Positions 45,001 through 56,090 of a DNA stretch of 64,000 nt are shown piece after piece. The position numbers and the translations under genes were made by a program. Position 1 is the first letter of the stretch. Each line of letters opens with the position of its first letter. The DNA is from Meghimatium bilineatum (taxonomy: Eukaryota > Mollusca > Gastropoda > Stylommatophora > Philomycidae). The stretch is from NCBI GenBank assembly GCA_034231615.1, contig CM067298.1, positions 21,953,478 to 22,017,477 on the forward strand, written 5' to 3'. The notes below the pieces were generated by a model. That model was not told the DNA's origin and did not search any database. It worked only from the letters and a program-made list of their open reading frames with translations.

Positions 45001-45470
45001 TTCTTCTTCTTGTTGTTCGCAGTTTAACATTTCTACACAACAATTCCAGTTTTCTTGATAACTGTTGCTGTATTTGAAATACGATCAAGGCTCCCATACA
45101 TTTTTCTGTGGATGTCTGTCTCTGTGGGAAAGTGCTCCTCCCTCAATTGGTATAATGTAATACAGTTTTGCAGGATATGTTCCACGGTACGCGTTGCATG
45201 TCCACATGGACACAGAGGTGATGGAACCAGTCTTCGTCTATTGAAGTGGATGTTTAGTCTGCTGTCACCTGTCCTCACGATAACTTGCTCAGTTCTGTCG
45301 AAATAGTGATATGTGTATTTTATGTAATCGACTGTCCTAACAACCTTTTGGTGGGTCCTCTTTTCCTGGTAGGTGATTTCGTGGTCTTTTTGTTCCTGTG
45401 TTGCTCCATCTTTTGCTAGCATATCTGCCTTTTCATGTCATGGTATGCCACAGTGGGATGGTAACCCTTT
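45001..45470 (-). pseudogene. I/Jockey-group LINE C-terminus, clean zinc-binding tail
   Basis: Minus strand, one frame of 129 codons: EQKDHEITYQEKRTHQKVVR, YHYFDRTEQVIV, RLNIHFNRRRLVPSPLCPCG, then TVEHILQNC, YQLREEHFPTETDIHRKMYG. CPCG...H...C is the zf-RVT-like end. The 3' terminus is AGAAGAAG at 45001-45015. It is the same family as 7527-9825, with the zinc segment present only once. It interrupts the LINE at 44735. Confidence 0.85.
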
Positions 45471-45540
45471 AATCAATAATGCTTTCGTAGAAGACACGCT
45501 TGATAAGCTTTACATTGAGCGCACAGACTTTCCTACTATA

Positions 45541-45800
45541 GGATATTGGCATAAAAAATACATATAACAGTATACAAGACATTTTCAACGTTTCAATCAT
45601 AACATCTTTTTTCAAGAAAATACAAAGTAAACAGTGAACAAACAGTAAACATAATGACACTATCACAAAAGAATTAGACGGGAGACATTGAGCAGCATAG
45701 ACATCAGAGATAGCAATCACGTACAGGTACACAAGTGCAGGTACACAAGTACAGGTACACAAGTATTGCGACAGAGAAGTGCATTCAAAAATATAAGGGA
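45541..45800. other. Retroelement-tail-like segment with short CAGGTACACAAGT repeat
   Basis: AAGACATTTTCAACGTTTCA is the reverse complement of TGAAACGTTGAAAATGTCTT and is shared with 60200-60235. Three copies of CAGGTACACAAGT lie at 45724-45766. The origin is unclear. Confidence 0.4.
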
Positions 45801-45849
45801 AATGAGAACAGATCACATTAAATGTATCTGAAAACAACAGGCGCCATTG

Positions 45850-46127
45850 TACTGCCGGGGCCTCAGAGGGGAGTAAATAATAGGAACACTATTTACCTTC
45901 CATGCATGTCGTAAGAGGCGGCTAAGGAGGTTATAGGATGTAGTTGGGTGCCCCATCCCATATAGGGTCAATATTACCGAAAGCCATGCTAAAGTCAGAT
46001 GTGTCAAGCCGAAAGGCGCAGATATTGCAGCATTTACATAAACCATGACACAATGCATTCCGCTCTCTGGACTACACCCTGCTAATCTGGGGAAGTTTGA
46101 GAACAAAAGAAGAAGAAGAAGAAGAAA
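45850..46127 (+). mobile_element. SINE-like element ending in (GAA)n
   Basis: GCCGGGGCCTCAGAGGGGAG, CTTCCATGCATGTCGTAAGA, GGCGGCTAAGGAGG, then the shared tail TCTGGACTACACCCTGCTAA and GTTTGAGAACAAAAGAAGAA. The tail matches SINE family 2; the head is longer than in the other copies. Confidence 0.6.
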
Positions 46128-46279
46128 ACAACGTAAACAACAAACAATACAAGGAAGGACCCCACCTGCCAACATCTAAATAAATGAATGATCGGAATTG
46201 GTTGAGCCCTTTGGACCATTGTAAAGATTATTGGTCATAACAATAGACACAGCTGTGATAATATTAATAGTTATTACAA

Positions 46280-46625
46280 TACGTTCTCATAGTGGCCAAA
46301 AGAAGCGCAACAAATACTCATTAAAAACCTCACTGAAAGCCTTTCAACTAGACCACGATACATGGGAAGACCTACAGTCAAAAATGAGCATCATCTTGTA
46401 AAAAGAGAAAAAGAGGAGAAATGCAGCAGCGGAGAGTAGCTAGAAAGTCAGGGATAGAGCAAAAACTGTCTACAGTGTTCATCTTCTGTCCGAATTGTCC
46501 AAGAGCATTTGCGGCCAGAATAGGGCTTATTAGCCATCAACAAACGCATAGTCAAGGACCCAACTCTGACTGAATTTCAAAAGTGGATGATGTAACAAAA
46601 GGTCATTATCATTTGTGATGGACGA
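46280..46625 (+). pseudogene. LINE (family G) C-terminus with C2H2 finger
   Basis: Plus strand: SGQKKRNKYSLKTSLKAFQL and, in another frame, FCPNCPRAFAARIGLISHQQ ending TH, a CxxC...HxxxH finger that closes the ORF2 of many animal LINEs. It is the same family as the minus-strand copy at 57340-57790, with a shared 3' trailer (GTGATGGACGAAC). Confidence 0.85.
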
Positions 46626-46671
46626 ACAACAACAGTTATTACAATTACAGCATACTATTTGCAATAACAAT

Positions 46672-46696
46672 AATAATAATAATAATAATAATAATA
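46672..46696. repeat. (TAA)n microsatellite
   Basis: AATAATAAT run shortly downstream of the LINE tail. Confidence 0.9.
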
Positions 46697-46699
46697 TGT

Positions 46700-47690
46700 T
46701 ACTATGTTTATAACAAGTATTACTATAAATTCTGGTGTTACTATTTGTAAACACAAATACACATATAATCGTTGGTGTTACTATTGATTCTGATCATTCA
46801 ATTTGTTCTTGTTTCATCGGTTAGTTGAACTATACCAGAAATGTAATGAAATATTCATATGATACGTGTGTTTCTCTCAAATAGTATAGAAGTAAAATAG
46901 TAAAGAAGTTCCAGACAGACTATTTGATTTAGATATATCAAGATCTTATACAGAATAGCATAAATGTTTTGTGATTTACAAAAACGCGTAGAATATTTCT
47001 AAGCTATGAATGTGCGATAGAGTGGATTTATCAGGAGGCTGCATCGTATAGCAACTCGTAAATTGGATACATCTTGGTAGGAGCACAGAAGAGGCAAGGG
47101 TATCTGAAAACTCGTGTCTAGAGGCAAGGAAACTGTCATAACTGAAGCGGAACAAACCAGAGGGGTTGCCTCAGTGGTTGTGAGAGTGAAAGCTGGGGCA
47201 GTAAGCGTGATGATGTTTAGTGCGAACTAAAGAATTAAATTACTGTACCCCTGGAAGGGATCCGGCTGCACGCCGATGAAACCTTAGTTCAAACAAGAAA
47301 CCATAAGCTATATCACAGAGCGTGAGTACAGATCAAAGAGTCGCTCTCCCTCCTAGAGCGCTCTCCCCCCCCCTTACAACATCCTTATTGTATACCCAAG
47401 GGGCATACTCAAATCACTGACACTATCATCATTCATGGTGAGCTCTTAATGACTCTAGATAAAGTGTAGCAGCAGTTTGTGCGAGATGATGCACGTGCAA
47501 CTGTCCGTTTAGTGTTTGAAGTCGTCATCTGATAGACACTGAAGTGTATGCACGCCGTAATAGCTTCTCTGCTGGAGATAACTGTGATATATGTATTATC
47601 TTGCATCAGCATGGTCGTTATTTTTATCATCATCTACATTACTGAAGTTGAAGCGGTGTGAATGAAAATGATAGTCGACTGTGTTATTTC
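46700..47690. other. Unique non-coding stretch
   Basis: No recognisable gene; C tract near 47365. Confidence 0.4.
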
Positions 47691-47696
47691 TCCGTT

Positions 47697-48325
47697 TAAA
47701 TGTGACGAACTCATTCCTGAATGTGCTTTCTCAAACCAACTTAAATGTGACGAACTCATTCCTGAATGTGCTTTCTCAAACCAACATAAATGTGACGAAC
47801 TCATTCCTGAATGTGCTTTCTGAAACCAACTTAAATGTGACGAACTCATTCCTGAATGTGCTTTCTGAAACCAACTTAAATGTGACGAACTCATTCCTGA
47901 ATGTGCTTTCTCAAACCAACTTAAATGTGACGAACTCATTCCTGAATGTGCTTTCTCAAACCAACTTAAATGTGACGAACTCATTCCTGAATGTGCTTTC
48001 TCAAACCAACTTAAATGTGACGAACTCATTCCTGAATGTGCTTTCTCAAACCAACTTAAATGTGACGAACTCATTCCTGAATGTGCTTTCTGAAACCAAC
48101 TTAAATGTGACGAACTCATTCCTGAATGTGCTTTCTCAAACCAACTTAAATGTGACGAACTCATTCCTGAATGTGCTTTCTGAAACCAACTTAAATGTGA
48201 CGAACTCATTCCTGAATGTGCTTTCTTAAACCAACTTAAATGTGACGAACTCATTTCTGAATGTGCTTTCTTAAACCAACTTAAATGTGACGAACTCATT
48301 TCTGAATGTGCTTTCTCAAATCCAT
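47697..48325. repeat. 45-bp minisatellite, 14 copies, open on both strands
   Basis: Unit AAATGTGACGAACTCATTCC followed by TGAATGTGCTTTCTCAAACCAACTT. The plus strand reads NLNVTNSFLNVLSQT (182 codons) and the minus strand KAHSGMSSSHLSWFE (234 codons). The 15-codon period explains both. Units differ mainly by CTCAAA versus CTGAAA, interspersed along the array. Confidence 0.95.
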
Positions 48326-48399
48326 TGGATACTGTCAATACTGCATTTTCCCGTTAAAGAGTTGCAGTATGATTTCGAGAGCCTTCAAAAATCTCGATC

Positions 48400-48765
48400 G
48401 GACGATCAGTATTTTTGTCTGCCTGTCTTTAGGATAAGACTTTCCACATCTAACTGTGTTTGTATGTCTTCATCTCAGCGTGGGTTAGATTCTTTATTTG
48501 TCTGTTTTGGAGGCAAATTCAAACCGTGGTGTCTTAATATCAGCATGGTTTAGTCTTTGTGTCTGTCTTTCTTGTGGACAATTCTTTCTCTTCGTGTCCT
48601 CGACTCAAATTGTGGCTAGTCTCTTTGTTCGTCTGTTTTTCGGACAAGTATATCTTAGTTTTCATGTCCTCATCTACCATTGTTTAGTCTCCCTGTTTGT
48701 GTTTATTTTGGACAACTCTATCCACATCTATCGCTATGTGTTTGCCACCCTCTCAGTATGAATTA
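48400..48765. repeat. Diverged tandem repeat of about 67 bp
   Basis: TTAGTCTCTTTGTTCGTCTG, GGACAA and TGTCCTC(A/G) recur in order about 5 times. Confidence 0.55.
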
Positions 48766-48824
48766 GCATCTTTATCGGTTATATTTACATGACAGTTACT
48801 ATAACTATGCTAATCTTTGTATGG

Positions 48825-48965
48825 CTGATGAGTTAGGCAAGGTAAACATAGGAATGAAGGGAACTGGCCACCCCACCTAATAGTTGCGGCGGCTAAGTTC
48901 GTGAAGAGTTATTTTCACCATCGACGGCAGGTTGCTGCCATGATACCTACCATCAACTTTATCAT
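48825..48965 (+). mobile_element. tRNA-derived SINE, body fragment without head
   Basis: GGGAACTGGCCACCCCACCT, AATAGTTGCGGCGGCTAAGT and GGCAGGTTGCTGCCATGATA align with the body of the SINE at 18099-18382 in opposite orientation. Confidence 0.8.
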
Positions 48966-49059
48966 CTCAAACAGTGTCACCTTATTTCTACCCGTCTATC
49001 TTCCTACAAATCTATATACCTTTCGGTCTGTAATAGCTAATAAAAAAGGTAGAAGAGGT

Positions 49060-49225
49060 GAAATGTGACAGATGATGATACAATAACCCCTTTAACTGTG
49101 AGCTGGTATCTCTTGACACATGATGATGATGAAATAATCCATTTAGCTATGAGCTGGTATCTCTTGACACATGATGATGATGAAATAATCCATTTAGCTA
49201 TGAGCTGGTATCTCTTGACAACGCA
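49060..49225. repeat. 51-bp tandem repeat, 3 copies
   Basis: GATGATGATGAAATAATCCA to CTCTTGACACAT. Confidence 0.9.
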
Positions 49226-49344
49226 TAGTATTTCAAACTAAAAACTCAAATGTTTCAGTTGTGTAACTGAGGCGACACATTGTTTCATAGAGTTTGTATC
49301 AAGACATGATTGTGTAAAGGAGATTTATGGATACATGGGAGATT

Positions 49345-49348
<4 letters not shown>

Positions 49349-49382
<34 letters not shown>

Positions 49383-50208
49383 GCGCTCACATCCTGCTAT
49401 AATAACAAATTATAGGTGGTATGCTGTGCGATTATAGCATCCTATGATATTCTCTCTGTATGATATTCTCTCTGTATGATATTCTCTCTATATGATATTT
49501 TCTCTATATGATATTCTTTCTGTATAATATTCTCTCTGTATTATATTCTCTCTGTATTATATTCTCTCTGTATGATATTCTCTCTATATCATATTCTCTC
49601 TGTATGATATTCTCTCTGCATGATATTTTAAATAATATTCTCTCTATATGATATTCTCTCTGTATGATATTCTCTCTGTATGTTGTTCTCTCTGTATGAT
49701 ATTCTCCCTGTATGATATTTATTTACTATATGATATTTTTCTCTTTATGCTCTCTCTCTCTGTATATTTTGTCTCTATGTTGTTCTCTCCGTATGATATT
49801 CTCTCTATATGATATTATCTCTATATGATATTCTCTCTGTATGATATTCTCTCTGTATGTTGTTCTCTCTGTATGATATTCTCCCTGTATGATATTTATT
49901 TACTATATGATATTTTTCTCTTTATGCTCTCTCTGTGTATATTTTGTCTCTGTGTTGTTCTCTCCGTATGATATTCTCCTTGTATGATATTTTTTCTATA
50001 TGATATTGCCTCTGTATAATATTTTTTTTCTGTATGATATTTCTTCTGTGTGATATTTTCTCCGCATGCTATTCTTTTTAATGTTATTATCTTTACCTGT
50101 TATTCTTTCTATATGCTATTTTCCGTACGTTATATTCTCCGTTTGTTATATTCTCCTCATGTTATTCTCTCTATTTGCTATTCTCCTCACGTTATACTAT
50201 CCGCATAT

Positions 50209-50250
<42 letters not shown>
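49349..50250. repeat. 17-bp TCTCTCTGTATGATATT array with CT runs at both ends
   Basis: (CT)n at 49349-49378 and 50213-50249 bracket a variable 17-bp array. A 178-bp block (TGTTGTTCTCTCTGTATGAT onward) at about 49681 recurs at about 49859. Confidence 0.85.
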
Positions 50251-50780
50251 GTTATTTAATGTTGAATCGTGTAACGTTACTCAATAAGTTCTCACTAAAC
50301 TACCCTGATAAGTCTCGAGCGGAGAACGAGGGTTTTATATAGAATCCGTGATTTTCTCATGTTGTGTCAGCAGATTTCATATTTTTATGCCGGTCTTAGT
50401 ATAACCCGTGACGAGTTGAATGTAGAAACCATGCTCAAAACAGGGACAAAAAATTACTAATCATTCCAGCGTTACAAAATTATATCAGTTCGTGTGTGGT
50501 GACCTCCGAGCTTTGCAGAGCGCTGCTTGTCTACGTTAGTTAGCTCTCACTAAACCATTCTCTAGAATATATGTCCAGCGTGTTGATCTGCCTCAGCGTC
50601 ACTTATTTTGGCTGATGCAACTTTTCCGTGATTTTCATTTGTTGACGACACAAAGTGTACACAACGTGACCAGAATCAGCCACGATTAGTGACTCACCAT
50701 ACACAGGACTCATATTCGAAAGAAGGACTCGCTCTCACTTTCTATAACCATATAACTATGACCTCAGCTTAATATGACAT
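50251..50780. other. Non-coding stretch
   Basis: No recognisable feature. Confidence 0.4.
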
Positions 50781-50783
50781 AGT

Positions 50784-50984
50784 GTCATGTGACGTATTCC
50801 TTCCAGAATGTTGTCTTCCCAATGAACTCTCTGAGCCTCTCTCTGTCTTGGGCGATGCTGCTTGCATTTTCTAGCGATGTATTCATGTTATCTTTAATGT
50901 CGTCAGTCCATGTCTTCTTGGTCTGCCCCTTCTCCTCTGCCCAGGTACTCTTCCCTCCAATATTTGTCTTTCTAAACAGTTAAA
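50784..50984 (-). pseudogene. RTE-like LINE (family A) 3' fragment
   Basis: Minus strand: RQILEGRVPGQRRRG-like text, TDDIKDNMNTSLENASSIAQ, then FREFIGKTTFWKEYVT-stop. 5' truncated at about 50984, where a 52-bp segment copied from 52832-52884 is attached. Confidence 0.85.
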
Positions 50985-51036
50985 TGGCGGGATCTCAACA
51001 GCGATATAGTATGTCGTAAACTACGTATTCAGTAGT
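50985..51036. repeat. 52-bp inverted copy of sequence at 52832-52884
   Basis: AATGGCGGGATCTCAACAGC, GATATAGTATGTCGTAAACT, ACGTATTCAGTA is, base for base, the reverse complement of the segment in the decayed coding region 1.8 kb downstream. Confidence 0.9.
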
Positions 51037-51151
51037 ATGACAGTACGTTGTTGTTTTTTTTTTAAAATTATTATTTATGAGGTGACACCTCATTTTAGTT
51101 ATATACGCACATAGCGTGTTGTAACCTCGATATTTAGCTTATGTAGTCGTA

Positions 51152-51153
<2 letters not shown>

Positions 51154-51182
<29 letters not shown>

Positions 51183-51184
51183 AC

Positions 51185-51262
<78 letters not shown>
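51154..51262. repeat. (GT)n(AT)n microsatellite
   Basis: About 28 bp of GT followed by about 75 bp of AT. Confidence 0.95.
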
Positions 51263-51266
<4 letters not shown>

Positions 51267-51469
51267 CCGTGTTTTCCAACGTGGGGCCTATGTCCCACGG
51301 GGAGGGGAGTGGAGTTGATTGTTCGAGGGGCAATTCAGGGATCACTTATTTCTTAACTTTAAGTGAATAATTCAATTTTGAATATAGAAAAATATTTATG
51401 TTACATTGGGGGGGGGGGAAGCAGAATTTTAGAAGTGGGGCATGGTAAAGAAAAGGTTGGGAAACATTG
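51267..51469 (-). mobile_element. hAT-like MITE (family 1) at the edge of an AT tract
   Basis: Starts CCGTGTTTTCCAAC and ends GGTTGGGAAACATTG. Flanked by ATATAGAC (51259-51266) and ATGTAGAC (51470-51477), 7/8 alike. Carries a G tract near 51408-51418. Confidence 0.8.
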
Positions 51470-51479
51470 ATGTAGACAA

Positions 51480-51814
51480 ATCAAGTAGATAATATGGACT
51501 AGATATTAATACCAAAATGATAACTATAAAAATCAGCAACAATGAGAAAATATAAATAATAAACATACAAATTCATAGAGAGATTCTGCAAGAAATAAAA
51601 AGAGTCCTATAGTTGATGTGAATCAGAGGTAAATAAATGAAAGCTTAAAAGCACTTTAAATCACGTAAAGAAACTGTTACTAACTAAACAAATCACACAA
51701 TGATAATTGTAACGTGTTAAATATATTATATATTGATGTATGGCTCAGAAACATGGATAATAGTTATCAGAAACAAGCAACTCGAAAACAGAATTGATGC
51801 CGCCTTTAAGACGT

Positions 51815-51865
<51 letters not shown>

Positions 51866-52170
51866 TAAGGATATGGAGAACTTCATAGAAATAGAAGAAA
51901 ACCAACAAAGAAGTCCTGACAGCTCTGCGTATGAGAAAAAAGCTATGAAAATGAAACAAAGACAATAATAAGGATGTATTTAAAGATACGCCACCGTGCT
52001 GAATGCTATATTTATAGGAAGGGTTGATGGAAGGAGAGCATGAGGTAGACTGAGATACAAGAGGGAGGGACAAATCATGAGATATACATGATACAGTCTA
52101 ACAGAGTGCATTACCAAGGCAGCATACAGAGGATATCGAGATTCCGTTGTAACCAATCTCCAATGTGGCA
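51480..52170 (+). pseudogene. LINE (family C) post-RT fragment with an AT insert
   Basis: Plus strand: LMYGSETWIIVIRNKQLENR then IDAAFKTW, interrupted by (AT)n at 51819-51857, then IWRTS; later GRVDGRRARGRLRYKREGQI and SLTECITKAAYRGYRDSVVT. This parallels 38190-39640. Confidence 0.75.
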
Positions 52171-52590
52171 CCTATGACTATATTCACTGAGGTGGACCTT
52201 TAACTTTAGCGGCAAGTGTTCAGCTTCCTAGGCACGTATTGATCCCAAACTTTGTGACAAGTGTCTCCTTCACAACGTACTCTCTAGTAATTGCGCCATT
52301 TCTCGACCTTCCCTAAAAATTAACCGCTACCCCACCTTATTCATAGTGACTGTGTCATGACCTTCGACTGTACTATACGACCTATCAACAGAAAATGTAA
52401 ACATGACCTGAAAGGTCCATTTGGATTATCACCGTGACTTTCGTTGGTCGTCCCTGGACATTTTTGGCATGCGACTGCACATTTAAATAATAAAAAACGC
52501 AACGAATGAAGTCCTAACTAATTATGTACAGAGGTCTTTTTCTGGCGTTTGACACCACTGAATCGATCATGTAATTTTGTCTTCAAATTA
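52171..52590. other. Non-coding stretch, possible fold-back MITE at 52407-52534
   Basis: GACCTGAAAGGTCC and GAAGTCCTAACTAATTA resemble ends of the fold-back MITE family. The core TTTTTGGCATGCGACTGC resembles the TTTTTAGCATGCAATTCC of copy 3. Weak. Confidence 0.35.
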
Positions 52591-52598
52591 AGAATAGA

Positions 52599-53080
52599 TC
52601 AGAACCTCTGTATTTCTTGTTGGCAGGCAAACAGCTTAACCATTATCAACTCTAAGTAATTTGATTTATTAGTTTCTAACTTGTCTCCAATGTTCTTCAG
52701 CAAATGTTCTGAATACAAGTCAAACCGCCTCTTTTTTTTTATAAAGCAGCGATAGAGTAACAATGCTCTATTTTGAGCAACCATCTGCGACAAGTCCATG
52801 GATGGCAGAGCCTCCTAAAACTTCATGGAATACTGAATACGTAGTTTACGACATACTATATCGCTGTTGAGATCCCGCCATTCAACGTTTTTCATTCCTA
52901 TCATATTTAGTTCGATATCTGCACTAAACAAACTATGCACCTTCTGATCGGAATCTCCTTCACCTTCCAGGTGTTGTGCCTGCAGATGTATGTCATAGCG
53001 TGAAACATCTTGTGCTACCAAAAGTTGCGCTTTGTTATACGTGAACTGCTTGAGGGCTGTCGTTAGTTTTGTGTCCGCAC
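52599..53080 (-). pseudogene. Unidentified coding-like segment of about 150 codons with one in-frame stop
   Basis: Minus strand: DTKLTTALKQFTYNKAQLLV, AQDVSRYDIHLQAQHLEGEG, LFSADIELNMIGMKNVEWRD, LNSDIVCRKLRIQYSMKF, a stop, then in the same frame LPSMDLSQMVAQNRALLLYR, CFIKKKRRFDLYSEHLLKNI and KLFACQQEIQRF. The composition is balanced, charged and helix-like, unlike the AT-driven chance frames here and unlike the LINE tails. I do not recognise the family. It could be a processed or fragmentary host pseudogene, or a real exon if the stop is not coding. Confidence 0.45.
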
Positions 53081-53394
53081 GCGATCAGTATCAGATATAG
53101 ATCGACATTTCAACTTATCATTTGACAAGATCAGTTGACTGTTAACTTGAAGATCTATTATAGAACATGCGCAGATAACTTTCAGCTGCATGTTTTAGCC
53201 CAACTTAAACATGAGAGTAGCTTGTTCTAGATTGACATGTTCATCGCGAGTTTGTTTACTGTTCTTATGAACTGTCTCTAGCAATACTCTAGTATTTATA
53301 ATATATAATTACTGTACAAAACTAAAATCCAACAGGTAAATCCAGGAAAATGGCAATGAAGTTTTGCTAATCCCTAAAGACACACATAATAACA

Positions 53395-53440
53395 TACACA
53401 AATCAACGTTTCGACCAAAAGGTCAGTGTTTAAGTGTTTT
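53395..53440 (-). other. Hammerhead-like remnant of a Penelope-type terminal region
   Basis: The minus strand reads CACTGACCTTTTGGTCGAAACG: a GACC-TTTT-GGTC hairpin followed by GAAACG. Penelope-like elements are known to carry small hammerhead ribozyme motifs with a CTGA...stem...GAAA core. The core here is incomplete, so activity is not implied. Confidence 0.4.
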
Positions 53441-53689
53441 AATGTTGGATTATCAAGATAGAAATTTAAAAAAAAAACATGCAACAGAAAACGGACAGTA
53501 AGGGTTATAGACGTTCATATGTGTAATACAATTTTGCCGGAAGAGGTGAAACAACACCAAACAAGGAATATACAAAAATGGTGAAAAATACAAACATGGG
53601 GAATACACAAAAAGAAAGTTTCACATACATATGACACTAAACAAACAGAAATTATGGAAGAACTAGAATCATTCATGAGACATGAATTC

Positions 53690-55330
53690 ATTGATGCGTA
53701 GGGTTTAAGAGTGTCATATTGGTAAATGTATCGGTTCTCAAGCGCAAGATGGGTCCGGTTGTCAGAGAAGCACGACTTAATGGTCGTAACCTAAATGTCC
53801 CTGGCGCCTCGATGGCCCGTGCCTTTCAAGTGGACGTGTATAGGATAACTCAAATGAATAACTATACAGATGTTCACAGAATCAGCCCGCGAGCCTCTTT
53901 CCAGTTTCACCTATATATGTCATTGCGCATATAGATGGGTGCTATATAGATGTCGATAGGAGTCACACATTTGAAGCTCTTCTCATTGGTGAAGGTGACT
54001 TTAGGGAATGTGACAGACCGGGTCTGGATGACATATACACAGGTGTAGCATTTGCTGCTTTTGCAGCCGATGGTGCAGAAATTAATAGGAACGTTTGGCT
54101 GGAGGTGACTCCAGACCAGTAGATCCCTGAGGTTCTTGTTACGTCTGTAAGCAACAAGAGGATGGTCACAGAACACTTACCGCTTTTCAGGATCAGACTG
54201 GAAAAGAGGAAGGTGACGAACAGCAGCGCTATGAGGGTGAAAAGTGAGAACAAGTTTGACCATGTCAGAAGAGGAAGACTTCTGACTGCACACTCGAAGA
54301 AGGGCAAACCTGAGGACTCTCTTGGGGTATAGGTGACAGCGGAAGAAATCTGTCATCTCGTAGTCTTTCTCGAGGAAGTCGTCCTCGCAACTACACAAGC
54401 GCCAGAAACAAAGAAGTTAGGGGAATGAAAGGGAGTCCCGACAGGCAGAGGGATGAGATACTTGTAGAGAAGAAAGCAATGGACATCATTCGATTTGTAG
54501 AGTACCGAGATGTGCTCAGACAGAAGGGTTGGATAGTGATGGATATGTTCAGGAAGTTCACATAGGAAGTGGAGATCACCGATGTGAACTTGATGGCTGG
54601 GTGAAAATTGTCAATGAATTGTATGAAGGTCAGTATCAGACATATCAGTGATGTCGATCTCATCATTCATATACACCGATGTGAAGGTCTCCCTAAAGGA
54701 TTCCCATGTCTGGTGCTCAAGGTGGTCCATGAACAAGCTATAGCTAGACCCCATCTTAGTGTCCATGGTGACTCCACTGATTTGGTCAAAGAAGTGCCCA
54801 TTAAACTCAAAGGAATTAAGAGTGAGCACGAGTTCTGCAAAACAGATGAGGATTAAGGTAGACACAGAAGAATGAAGATGCTGGTCGAAAAATAACTTCA
54901 CAGCCTTGATACCCTCTGAGTGTGGTATGAATGTGTACGGGGAGCAGATATCCAGCAGAAAGAGATGATAGTTGTGATTAGAGGACAATGAAATAGAGAC
55001 AAAGATGGACTGGGCATGGTTAGTATCTTTCAGAAATGTAAGGAGCTGCTCCACTAATGGCTGGAAGTTACTATCCTGGATGTCAGAAATGTGTTCAGTT
55101 GGGCAGGAACACAGAGAGACAATGGGTCTGCACGGGTTAAAAAGCTTGTGGATTTTGGGCAGCATATAGAATGCAGGCCTGCCCACACTGCTTTCCTTGA
55201 GGCACAGAGCAGTAGTGAAGTGGCAGAAGATGATCAGCTATGAAACACCTAATAGTGGTAGAGACTGTATCGTTGTGGAAACAACCAGGTCTTCCTTGCA
55301 AGTGTTATAGTCGAATATTTATCTATTTGC
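53690..55330 (-). pseudogene. Penelope-like retroelement fossil (RT and GIY-YIG parts)
   Basis: Minus strand: the RT region includes AFYMLPKIHK and GRPIVS-like text near 55150, a DICSPYTFIPHSEGIKA block near 54940, and an SGVTMDTKMG-like block near 54760. Towards the 3' side come a linker with CKSSKCYTCVYV and a GIY-YIG-type YIGETGKRLAG near 53890. This order (RT, linker, GIY-YIG endonuclease) is specific to Penelope-like elements. It is an old, 5'-incomplete copy, broken several times. Confidence 0.85.
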
Positions 55331-55339
55331 ATTTATACT

Positions 55340-55440
55340 GTTCATTTTTCTAGCATTACGTCAGTTTATCTGTTCCATAATTTGTCTAGTCTTATCTTAC
55401 GTCAGTTTATCTGTTCCAAAATTTGTCTAGCGTTACGTCA
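55340..55440. repeat. About 41-bp tandem repeat, 2.5 copies
   Basis: TTACGTCAGTTTATCTGTTC followed by CA(T/A)AATTTGTCTAG. Confidence 0.75.
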
Positions 55441-55724
55441 CATCGGACACAAACAAATCGGATACCACCACCTCCCCCCCCCCCCCCATGAAAAAAAGAT
55501 CAAAAAAGGTCATTCGCCGATTGTGTTTGTTATGCCCCATTTTTTAAATTGGAAATTTGATTACGTTTTTGAGAAAAATCGTTAAGTGAGTGGTTACAAT
55601 TAAGGCGCTAATGTTAATATTCGTACAGATAAGATATAAAAAATAAATATCGGCGATCTTCGCTGGTGTTTTAGCGTGTTTAACTGCAGCTAATATTTTC
55701 TCTATTGCTAAAGAGATAAAACAA

Positions 55725-56090
55725 AGAATGATCACTGACAGAAAGTTTCTCATAATGTACTGACATGAAACAACTGATGTATATCTGTTCAGGAATAATT
55801 GCTGACAGAAAGTTTCTCATGATGTACTGACATGAAACAACTGGTATATATCTGTTCTTCTTCTTCAGCGTTCATTCTCAAACTCCCACTGGATATCTCT
55901 TGTTTCAGGACCATGGTCCTATTAGATTTCCAGAAGGATGTAGTCCAGAGAATGGAAATGCGCTGTGTTGCCGTTTTATTTGCGCCAATGGCCCGACACA
56001 TCCGTCTTTGGCGGGAATATATCTGTTCAGGGATGATTATTGACAGAAAGTTTCTCATGATTGATGCACTGACATGAAACAACTGCCTTA
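55725..56090. repeat. About 66-bp tandem repeat, 3 copies, split by a SINE
   Basis: CTGACAGAAAGTTTCTCAT, TGTACTGACATGAAACAACT and ATATATCTGTTC repeat three times. The SINE lies between copies 2 and 3. Confidence 0.9.
55858..56016 (-). mobile_element. SINE family 2, whole-looking copy with 12-bp TSD
   Basis: 159 bp; on the minus strand it runs from CCCGCCAAAGACGGATGTGT to GAATGAACGCTGAAGAAGAA. Flanked exactly by ATATATCTGTTC at 55846-55857 and 56017-56028. No clear A/B boxes seen. Confidence 0.85.
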
